Source of the DNA: Burkholderiales bacterium
GTDB lineage: Bacteria > Pseudomonadota > Gammaproteobacteria > Burkholderiales > Burkholderiaceae_E
Direction: 5' to 3'
DNA: 64,000 bases
Assembly (NCBI GenBank): GCA_026399875.1
Contig: JAPLQF010000033.1
Span: 109,131 to 173,130, forward strand
A program made the position numbers and the translations under genes. Below the pieces are notes generated by a model. The model did no database searches. It was not told the DNA's origin and saw nothing but the letters and a program-made list of their open reading frames with translations. Shown here one piece after another: positions 56,458-64,000 of this stretch (the stretch's first letter is position 1; each line of letters opens with the position of its first letter).

Positions 56458-57546
56458 ATGGCCCTTACCGTCGAGCAGCTCAGCGCGGCGCTTGCCGCAG
56501 TCGTCGATCCCAATACCGGCAAGGACCTCATCGCGTCCAGGTCTGCCCGCAACCTGCGAGTCGATGGCGATCAGGTCAGCGTCGATGTCGAGCTTGGCTA
56601 TCCCGCGGCCAGCCAGATCGGCCCGATCCGCACCGCGGTGATCGATGCGATTCGTGCCTTGCCCGGTGTCGGCAACGTGAGTGCCAACGTCTATCAGAAG
56701 ATCGTCGCGCATTCGGCGCAGCGCGGCGTCAAGCTGCTGCCCAACGTGCGCAACATCATCGCGGTCGCCTCGGGCAAGGGTGGCGTGGGCAAGAGCACCA
56801 CCGCGGTCAACCTCGCCCTGGCGCTTGCTGCCGAGGGTGCCACCGTCGGCATGCTCGATGCCGATATCTACGGCCCGTCGCAGCCGACCATGCTCGGCAT
56901 CACCGGTCGCCCCGAGACGGTCGATGGCAAGACCCTCGAACCGATGGAGGGCCACGGCATCCAGGCCAGCTCGATCGGCTTCATGATCGAACCTGATACG
57001 CCGATGGTCTGGCGCGGCCCGATGGTCACGCAGGCGCTCGAGCAGCTGCTGCGTGACACCAACTGGCGCGATCTCGACTATCTGATTATCGACATGCCGC
57101 CGGGCACCGGCGACATCCATCTGACCCTGTCGCAAAAAATCCCGGTGACCGGCGCCATCATCGTCACCACGCCCCAGGACATCGCACTGCTTGATGCCCG
57201 CAAGGGGCTGAAGATGTTCGAGAAGGTCGGTATTCCGATCCTGGGGGTGGTCGAGAACATGGCGATCCATGTCTGTTCGCAGTGTGGCCATGCCGAGCAC
57301 ATCTTTGGCGAGGGCGGCGGCGCGCGCATGTCCGCTGACTTCGGCGTCGAGTATCTCGGCGGACTGCCGCTCGATATCCGCATCCGCGAGCAGACCGACT
57401 CGGGCCGCCCCACGGTGGTGGCTGAGCCCGACGGTGCAATCGCGGCGGCCTATCGGCAGATCGCCCGTCGCATGGCGGTCAAGGTGGCCGAGACGGCGAA
57501 GGACATGTCGTCGAAGTTTCCGTCGATCGTGGTTCAGAACACCTGA
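56458..57546 (+). CDS. apbC: Iron-sulfur cluster carrier protein (Mrp/ApbC family)
   Basis: 362-residue P-loop NTPase that delivers Fe-S clusters. An N-terminal MIP18-like domain of about 90 residues ([10 protein letters not shown]) is followed by the deviant Walker [17 protein letters not shown], the switch [16 protein letters not shown], and [16 protein letters not shown]. The C-terminal CSQC pair in [17 protein letters not shown] bridges the cluster in the dimer. Pairing metG with apbC divergently is the common betaproteobacterial layout. It converges with xdhC, six bases between stops. Confidence 0.95.
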   Translation: MALTVEQLSAALAAVVDPNTGKDLIASRSARNLRVDGDQVSVDVELGYPAASQIGPIRTAVIDAIRALPGVGNVSANVYQKIVAHSAQRGVKLLPNVRNIIAVASGKGGVGKSTTAVNLALALAAEGATVGMLDADIYGPSQPTMLGITGRPETVDGKTLEPMEGHGIQASSIGFMIEPDTPMVWRGPMVTQALEQLLRDTNWRDLDYLIIDMPPGTGDIHLTLSQKIPVTGAIIVTTPQDIALLDARKGLKMFEKVGIPILGVVENMAIHVCSQCGHAEHIFGEGGGARMSADFGVEYLGGLPLDIRIREQTDSGRPTVVAEPDGAIAAAYRQIARRMAVKVAETAKDMSSKFPSIVVQNT

Positions 57547-57552
57547 ACTGCG

Positions 57553-58566
57553 TCAACCGGCCGCGTCGAGGGTGGCGCAGATCTGTGCATTGGCAGGGTC
57601 GTCGAGGGCCGGTTTTTTCTGCCGCAGCGCCACGTCGTTCTTGACCGCGATGATCTCGGCCAGGATCGAGACCGCAATCTCGGCCGGTGTACGGCTGCCG
57701 ATGTCCAGTCCGATCGGTCCGTGCAGCCGGTCGAGCTGCGCATCACTCAGATCGAAGAGCTTCAGACGCTCCTTGCGCTTTGCGGTGTTGCCGCGTGAGC
57801 CGAGAGCGCCGACATAAAAGCATGACGATTTCAGCGCCTCCATCAGCACCATGTCGTCGAGTTTCGGATCGTGGGTGACCGCGACCACCGCACTGTGGGC
57901 ATCGAGTTGCAGCGCCAGCACCGCATCGTCGGGCATGTCGCGGGTGAAGGTGGTGCCGGGGATGTCCCAGCTCAGGTGATACTCCTCGCGCGGATCGCAG
58001 ACGATCACTTCGAAGTCCAGCGCAAGCGCCATCTGCGCCAGCACCCGCGAGAGCTGCCCCGCGCCGATCACCAGCATCCGCCAGCGCGGCCCGAAGATCT
58101 GATGCATCACGCCCTCATCAATCGAGAAGGCCTGTCCGCGATGCGCTGCGGCCAGGCTCACCGCTCCGCTTGCGAGATCAACGCGCCGCGTAATCAGCTC
58201 GTGTCTGGCGGTTCGCTCGAGCAGTTCGTCGATCCAGGTGATGTCGACCAGCGGCTCCTGCACCAGAAGCAGGGTGCCGCCGCAGGGCAGGCCGAATCGC
58301 GCCGCCTCTTCCTGCGAGATCCCGTAAGTGACACGGGTCGGCACTTTCACTCGCTCGCCTTTGCGGACCCGGTCGATCAGGTCGTCCTCGACGCAGCCGC
58401 CTGACACCGAGCCGACGACCTGCCCGTCATCGCGCACGCACAGCAGTGAGCCCGGCGGGCGGGGCGCCGACCCCCAGGTCTGACCGACGGTGACCAGCCA
58501 GGCCGGGTGGCCGGCTTTGACCCAGTCGCGGGCCTGTGCGAGCACTTGCAGATCGAGGCTGTCCAT
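57553..58566 (-). CDS. xdhC: XdhC family molybdenum hydroxylase maturation protein
   Basis: 337-residue protein with the two XdhC/CoxI blocks: the N-terminal GHPAWLVTVGQTWGSAPRPPGSLLCV and GSVSGGCVEDDLIDRV (a conserved Cys), and the C-terminal Rossmann domain VIGAGQLSRVLAQMALALDFEVIVCDPR with CFYVGALGSRGNTAKRKERL and LHGPIGLDIGSRTPAEIAVSILAEII. XdhC binds and sulfurates the molybdenum cofactor before insertion. It is the last gene in the molybdenum hydroxylase cluster on the minus strand, 78 bases after coxG. Confidence 0.9.
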   Translation of the reverse strand: MDSLDLQVLAQARDWVKAGHPAWLVTVGQTWGSAPRPPGSLLCVRDDGQVVGSVSGGCVEDDLIDRVRKGERVKVPTRVTYGISQEEAARFGLPCGGTLLLVQEPLVDITWIDELLERTARHELITRRVDLASGAVSLAAAHRGQAFSIDEGVMHQIFGPRWRMLVIGAGQLSRVLAQMALALDFEVIVCDPREEYHLSWDIPGTTFTRDMPDDAVLALQLDAHSAVVAVTHDPKLDDMVLMEALKSSCFYVGALGSRGNTAKRKERLKLFDLSDAQLDRLHGPIGLDIGSRTPAEIAVSILAEIIAVKNDVALRQKKPALDDPANAQICATLDAAG

Positions 58567-58644
58567 GAGGGTCTTGTCCGATGAAAGGGATGGAGGGGGC
58601 GGCCTGGTGCGGGCGACTGCCGGGAGTGCTTGTGGTGCAGTGGT

Positions 58645-59322
58645 TCAACGCACCAGGTAAGCGATCAGGGCGGCCGCAGCGATGAGCACGATGAATCCGA
58701 TCTGCCAGCCCCGCGTGTCAGAGCCGGCCGACGGCGCCGCCGGCTCGTGGCCGGCATGATGCGCATCGGTGCCATGCGAATGCTCAGGGTGCACATCGGC
58801 AGTTCCGTGCGCTGTCGCGGCTGCGGCAGAATCGGCCTGGGCGGCACCTGCCTCGGCCAGGCTGGCCGCGTCGGCGGCGGCGGTTTCGGTCAGCTTGGTC
58901 TCGAAGGACTTGAAGAATTCATCGGCGATCTTGGCGGCGGCGGCATCGACCAGTCGCGAGCCGATCTGGGCGATCTTGCCGCCGACCTGGGCATTGGCTT
59001 CGTAGTCGAGCATTGTGCCGCCCTCGACCGGGGTCAGACGCACCGCAGCGGTCCCTTTACCGAAGCCGGCAACGCCGCCCTGGCCGTCGAAGGCCAGCGT
59101 GTAGGACTCCGGCTCGACCACGTCACTCTGGGTCAGGCGCCCCTTGAATCGGGCGGCGACCGGGCCGATACGGGCAGCCATCAGCACTTCGAAGGTGCTG
59201 GGGTCGGTTTGCACGATCGAATCGCAACCCGGGATACAGGCCTTGAGCATCTCGGGGTCGTTGAGCGCATCCCACGCCTGCTGGCGCGGAACCGGCAAGA
59301 GGCGTTGCCCGGTCATTTTCAT
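58645..59322 (-). CDS. coxG: CoxG/SRPBCC family protein with C-terminal membrane anchor
   Basis: 225 residues: an N-terminal SRPBCC (CoxG) domain (MKMTGQRLLPVPRQQAWDALNDPEMLKACIPGC; ANAQVGGKIAQIGSRLVDAAAAKIADEFFKSFE), an Ala/His-rich linker (EHSHGTDAHHAGH), and a C-terminal helix GFIVLIAAAALIAYLVR. CoxG of Oligotropha anchors the CO dehydrogenase to the membrane, and the helix fits that role. It sits between coxE and xdhC in the hydroxylase cluster. Confidence 0.86.
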   Translation of the reverse strand: MKMTGQRLLPVPRQQAWDALNDPEMLKACIPGCDSIVQTDPSTFEVLMAARIGPVAARFKGRLTQSDVVEPESYTLAFDGQGGVAGFGKGTAAVRLTPVEGGTMLDYEANAQVGGKIAQIGSRLVDAAAAKIADEFFKSFETKLTETAAADAASLAEAGAAQADSAAAATAHGTADVHPEHSHGTDAHHAGHEPAAPSAGSDTRGWQIGFIVLIAAAALIAYLVR

Positions 59323-59381
59323 GGTTGAAGTTCTCCAGTTGATTCGATGGTTTGAAGCCCAGTGACGGACCGATGTCTCAG

Positions 59382-60647
59382 TCAGTGGATCGGTTGGTGC
59401 GTCGCGCTGCTGCCACCTCTGATGGCTCGTGCCAGGTCTTCGAGACTGTTGAGCGAATGGACCGGCAGGTGCCGATCGACATGCGGCAGCAGCGCCCTGA
59501 CACCCGATGCCTTGGGCTCGAAACCGTCATAGCGTAGCAGGGGGTTGAGCCAGATGAATTGCCGCGTAAAGCGGCCCAGCCGCGCCGCGGCTGCGCCGAG
59601 GCTGCCGTCTTCGGCACGATCGAGGCCATCGGTGACCAGCAGCAGGGCGGCATTGCCAGTCAGCACACGCCGTGCCCAGCGACGGGTGAACTCATCCAGA
59701 CACGGGCCGATGCGCGTGCCGCCACTCCAGTCGCTGACCGCATGCGAGGCTGCGGCCACCGCCTCGTCCGGGTCGCGATGGCGCAGTGCGCGGGTGATGT
59801 CGGTCAGACGCGTGCCGAAGGCAAAGACTGTCACGCGGGCTTTGCCCTGCATCAGCGCATGGGCGAAATGCAGCAGGATGCGGGCGTAGCGGTCCATCGA
59901 TCCCGAGACATCGAGCAGCACCACGATCGGCGGCGGACGAACCGCACGTGTGCGCCGGGCGACGCTGGCGCAAAGCGGGTCGCGGGCAGTCTGGCGCAGG
60001 GTGCCGCGCAGATCGATGCGCCCGCGTGCTCCCGGACGGTATCGGCGGGTGACGATCGGATCGATTGGCAGCCTGATGTCGCGGACCAGGCGGCAGGCGG
60101 CATCGAATTCGGCGATGGTCATCGAGTCGAAGTCGCGCTCTTGCAGGCGCTCGCGATCGGACCAGGTCAGCAGCGCATCGATCTGATGTTCGTCGCCCTC
60201 CTGCTGCTCAGCCGGGGGCGGCGTGGGCCTGGATTTGGCTGCCAGCGCCTGCTCGAGCCGGGCAGGGCGTTTGGGCTGCGGCATGGCATCGCCACGCCCC
60301 GAGATCTTGGGCAGCAGCGCGGCCATCATGCGCTCGAGCATCTTCGGGTCGCGCCAGAAGGCATCGAAGGCGGCATCGAAGATGGCCTGCTGTTCACGAC
60401 GGCTGAGCAGCACGGATGAGAGTGCCGCATGGACATCGTCGCGTCGCGACATGCCGACTGCCTCGATGGCGTGAATCGCGGCCAGCGTGCGGTCGAGCCC
60501 GACCGGAATGCCCGAGGCCCTCAACAGCCGGGAAAAATTCACCAGATTTCGGGCAAACATTCCGGTCGCACTATCCGATGCGACCAGAGACGCGAGTCCC
60601 GCCGACGTCTGTTCAGGTGCGGCTGCGGGCGAGCGGGCGTCTGACAT
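59382..60647 (-). CDS. coxE: VWA domain protein, CoxE-type
   Basis: 421-residue protein. After an Ala/Pro N terminus and a helical half, a C-terminal von Willebrand A domain carries the metal-ion-dependent adhesion site DVSGSMDRYA (DxSxS), with RIGPCLDEFTRRW and LLVTDGLDRAE further along. It acts with the AAA ATPase CoxD in assembling the active site of CO dehydrogenase-type enzymes. It lies 15 bases after coxD, before coxG. Confidence 0.88.
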   Translation of the reverse strand: MSDARSPAAAPEQTSAGLASLVASDSATGMFARNLVNFSRLLRASGIPVGLDRTLAAIHAIEAVGMSRRDDVHAALSSVLLSRREQQAIFDAAFDAFWRDPKMLERMMAALLPKISGRGDAMPQPKRPARLEQALAAKSRPTPPPAEQQEGDEHQIDALLTWSDRERLQERDFDSMTIAEFDAACRLVRDIRLPIDPIVTRRYRPGARGRIDLRGTLRQTARDPLCASVARRTRAVRPPPIVVLLDVSGSMDRYARILLHFAHALMQGKARVTVFAFGTRLTDITRALRHRDPDEAVAAASHAVSDWSGGTRIGPCLDEFTRRWARRVLTGNAALLLVTDGLDRAEDGSLGAAAARLGRFTRQFIWLNPLLRYDGFEPKASGVRALLPHVDRHLPVHSLNSLEDLARAIRGGSSATHQPIH

Positions 60648-60662
60648 CGACGTCGAGCCGCG

Positions 60663-61568
<906 letters not shown>

Positions 61569-61582
61569 GCCGGCACCTCTGC

Positions 61583-62383
61583 TCAGCCGCCAGTGGCTTG
61601 CGCCACGGCCCGGGCGGTCATCGTTGCCACCATGGCTGCCCGATAGTCAGGGCTGCCATGCAGGTCACCGTTGATGTCGCTCGCGTCGATGCTCAGGCCC
61701 TTGAGAGCTGCCGGCGTGAAGTTGCCCGACAGTGCGGTCTCGGCCGCCGTCCAGCGAAACGCATGCGATTTCGCACCGGTCACACCGACCCGTACACCCG
61801 AGGCGCTCTTGCTGACGAAAACACCCACCAGCGCAAAACGCGACGCCGGATGCTTGAACTTCACATAGGCGGCCTGCTGAGGGATCGGGAAATCGACGGC
61901 GACAATCAGCTCACCGGCTTGCAGTGCGGTTTCGAAGAGACCGGTAAAGAACTGGTCGCCCGGAATCGAACGCCGATCGGTCCGGATGGTCGCGCCCAGA
62001 CCCAGGATGGCCGAGGGATAGCAGGCCGCAGGATCGGAGTGCGCAAGCGAGCCGCCGATGGTGCCGGCATTGCGCACCATCGGATCGCCGATGCCGCCGG
62101 CCAGCGCCGCCAGTGCCGGGATGGCACGCGCCACTTCAGCCGAGCGGGCAACCGTGTCATGACGGGTCATGGCACCGATGCTGACGGTGGTGGCCGACAC
62201 GGTGATGCCGGCCAGATCGCCGATACCGCCAAGATCGATCAGATGGGAGGGCTGGGACAGGCGCAGCTTCATGGCCTGGACCAGACTCTGGCCACCGGCA
62301 AGAAACCGGGCATCGCCACCCGCCTTGGCGGCGCCGACGGCTTGGGCAGACTGGCTGGGACGCTGATAGTTGAATGAGTACAT
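61583..62383 (-). CDS. coxM: FAD-binding (medium) subunit of a molybdenum hydroxylase
   Basis: 266-residue flavoprotein of the CO dehydrogenase/xanthine dehydrogenase superfamily. The N terminus YSFNYQRPSQSAQAVGAAKAGGDARFLAGGQSLVQAMKLRL has the first FAD motif (AGGQSL); TIGGSLAHSDPAACYP provides the second. The C-terminal CO_deh_flav_C domain includes RVGVTGAKSHAFR. It follows the large subunit by 18 bases. The small 2Fe-2S subunit gene (coxS) is not seen here and presumably lies upstream of coxL beyond the window. Confidence 0.93.
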   Translation of the reverse strand: MYSFNYQRPSQSAQAVGAAKAGGDARFLAGGQSLVQAMKLRLSQPSHLIDLGGIGDLAGITVSATTVSIGAMTRHDTVARSAEVARAIPALAALAGGIGDPMVRNAGTIGGSLAHSDPAACYPSAILGLGATIRTDRRSIPGDQFFTGLFETALQAGELIVAVDFPIPQQAAYVKFKHPASRFALVGVFVSKSASGVRVGVTGAKSHAFRWTAAETALSGNFTPAALKGLSIDASDINGDLHGSPDYRAAMVATMTARAVAQATGG

Positions 62384-62401
62384 TGAATCGTCTCCTGTCG
62401 G

Positions 62402-64000
62402 TCAGGCGCGTTGGGCGATGGCACGCCAGACGCGTTCCGGGGTCGCCGGCATGGCGAGATCGCGTACGCCGATGGCGTCGGTGATGGCGTTGATCAGCGC
62501 CGGGGGCGAACCGATGGCACCGGCCTCGCCGCAGCCCTTGACGCCGAGCGGGTTGTGCGTGCACGGCGTCGAGCAGGTGTCGACGGTGAACATCGGCAGG
62601 TCGGTGGATCGCGGCATGGCGTAGTCGAGATAGGAGCCGGTCAGCAACTGGCCGGTCTCCTTGTCGTAGACCGCCTGCTCGAGCAGGGCCTGACCGATGC
62701 CCTGAGCGATGCCGCCGTGAACCTGACCTTCGACGATCATCGGGTTGACGATGTTGCCGAAGTCATCGACCGCGGTGAATTTCTCGATGCTGACAACGCC
62801 TGTGGCCGGATCGACTTCGACCTCGCAGACATAGGAGCCTGCGGGATAGGTGAAGTTGGTCGGGTCATAGAAGGCGTTCTCGTTCAGGCCAGGCTCAAGG
62901 GTCTCGAGCGGATAGTTGTGCGGCACATAGGCCGACAGCGAGACCTGCGCGAACGGCACCTTGCGGTCGGTGCCGGCTACCTTGAACTCGCCGTTCTCAA
63001 AAACGATGTCGGTATCCGAGGCCTCGAGCAGGTGAGCCGCGATCTTGCGACCCTTGGCGATCACCTTGTCGACCGCCTTCACGATGGCGCTGCCGCCGAC
63101 CGACAGCGAGCGCGACCCGTAGGTGCCCATCCCGAAGGGCACCCGACCGGTATCGCCGTGGACGATTTCGACGTTTTCGACCGGAATGCCCAGACGTCCT
63201 GCGACCACCTGCGCGAAGGTGGTTTCATGGCCCTGGCCATGGCTGTGCGAGCCGGTGAAGACGGTGACCGTGCCAGTGGGATGCACCCGCACTTCACCGG
63301 CTTCGAACAGACCCGCACGGGCACCGAGTGCACCGGCGATGTTGGACGGCGCCAGGCCGCAAGCCTCGATGTAGCAGGAGTAGCCCATGCCGCGCAGCTT
63401 GCCGCGCTTGGCCGACTCGGCCTTGCGTGCCGCAAACCCTGCAACGTCGGCGATCTTCTGTGCCTTGCTCAGGGTGGCCTCGTAGTCGCCGATGTCGTAG
63501 GTCAGACCGACCGGCGTGGCATACGGGAACTCCTTGATGAAGTTGCGACGACGCAGTTCGGCCGGATCGAGTTTGTGATCGCGTGCCACCTGCTCGACCA
63601 GCCGCTCGACCACATAGGTGGCCTCGGGGCGACCGGCGCCGCGATAGGCATCGACCGGCGAGGTGTTGGTGAAGACCGCCTTGACCTCGCAGAAGATCGC
63701 CGGCGTCTTGTATTGCCCGGCCAGCAGCGTGGCATAGAGGATGGTCGGCACCGACGATGCGAAGGTCGAGAGATAGGCGCCCATGTTGGCAATGGTCTTG
63801 ACCCGCATCGCGAGGAAGTGACCGTCTTTATCGGTGGCCATCTCGGCGGTGGTCACATGATCGCGGCCATGCGCGTCGGTCAGGAAGGATTCGCTGCGCT
63901 CGGCGGTCCATTTGATCGGACGACCGACCCGTTTGGTGGCCCACACCAGTGCGGTCTCTTCGGCATAGAGGAAGATCTTCGAGCCGAAGCCACCGCCGAC
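62402..64000 (-). CDS. coxL: Large molybdopterin subunit of a form II CO dehydrogenase-type hydroxylase (5' end outside window)
   Basis: The 533 C-terminal codons of a xanthine dehydrogenase-family large subunit; the frame runs off the right edge. The active-site loop reads AYRGAGR (63629-63649), the form II signature, not the AYXCSFR of true form I CO dehydrogenase. [13 protein letters not shown] sequence lies at the very edge, [16 protein letters not shown] contacts the cofactor, and the catalytic Glu is in [20 protein letters not shown]. Form II enzymes have varied or unknown substrates, so CO oxidation should not be assumed. First of the sequenced genes of this operon. Confidence 0.9.
   Translation of the reverse strand, partial: VGGGFGSKIFLYAEETALVWATKRVGRPIKWTAERSESFLTDAHGRDHVTTAEMATDKDGHFLAMRVKTIANMGAYLSTFASSVPTILYATLLAGQYKTPAIFCEVKAVFTNTSPVDAYRGAGRPEATYVVERLVEQVARDHKLDPAELRRRNFIKEFPYATPVGLTYDIGDYEATLSKAQKIADVAGFAARKAESAKRGKLRGMGYSCYIEACGLAPSNIAGALGARAGLFEAGEVRVHPTGTVTVFTGSHSHGQGHETTFAQVVAGRLGIPVENVEIVHGDTGRVPFGMGTYGSRSLSVGGSAIVKAVDKVIAKGRKIAAHLLEASDTDIVFENGEFKVAGTDRKVPFAQVSLSAYVPHNYPLETLEPGLNENAFYDPTNFTYPAGSYVCEVEVDPATGVVSIEKFTAVDDFGNIVNPMIVEGQVHGGIAQGIGQALLEQAVYDKETGQLLTGSYLDYAMPRSTDLPMFTVDTCSTPCTHNPLGVKGCGEAGAIGSPPALINAITDAIGVRDLAMPATPERVWRAIAQRA

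Noticed and set aside
62402..64000. Genuine aerobic CO dehydrogenase (form I)
   Set aside because: The active-site loop is AYRGAGR, not AYXCSFR.

Overview
The window is chromosomal DNA from a high-GC Gram-negative bacterium, most likely a betaproteobacterium of the order Burkholderiales. The evidence is the conserved block exbB-exbD-lpxK-Trm112-kdsB-adk, the EF-P/EarP arginine-rhamnosylation pair, and the small families DUF3460 and DUF3579, which are largely confined to this group. No rRNA, tRNA, CRISPR array, intact insertion sequence or prophage was found.

Layout. 0-9.2 kb: 3' part of miaB, a small exported protein, ppk2, a VOC-fold protein, leuA with a long regulatory leader, a CNT nucleoside transporter, fadD and an SDR. 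9.2-15.3 kb: gamma-glutamyltransferase, an amidase, and a membrane pyrophosphatase with an OmpA-like tail. 15.4-24.3 kb: adk, kdsB, Trm112, lpxK, exbD and exbB on the minus strand facing xseA, then sodB, a DUF192 protein, icd and a cold-shock gene. 24.5-28.8 kb: clpS-clpA followed by a flavocytochrome c sulfide dehydrogenase pair. 28.9-37.7 kb: an unrecognised gene, argF-argD, DUF3579, a two-receiver response regulator, efp/earP, a methionine aminotransferase, a PIN protein and yaaA. 37.7-49.4 kb looks more accessory: a DUF1254 gene remnant, DUF808, a TPR protein, an AI-2E-family transporter, an outer-membrane barrel, a GST, aquaporin Z, truD, and an operon encoding a DUF3604 lipoprotein, a parvulin-like foldase and a HupE/UreJ membrane protein. 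49.6-57.5 kb: an OmpA-like membrane protein, murB, scpA, DUF3460, a SulP transporter, metG and apbC. 57.5-64 kb: a cluster for a form II molybdenum hydroxylase of the CO-dehydrogenase superfamily (xdhC, coxG, coxE, coxD, coxM and coxL cut by the window edge).

Four things stand out. First, the leuA leader has a consensus-like promoter whose predicted +1 falls on the start codon of a 30-residue leucine-rich peptide, followed by mutually exclusive hairpins. Second, an OmpA-like domain is fused to the C terminus of the proton pyrophosphatase, and a separate single-pass protein carries a closely similar domain. Third, the DUF3604/foldase/HupE operon looks like an uncharacterised envelope metalloenzyme system. 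Fourth, the form II hydroxylase cluster has no known substrate. Identities rest on motif and family recognition by eye; no database search was run.
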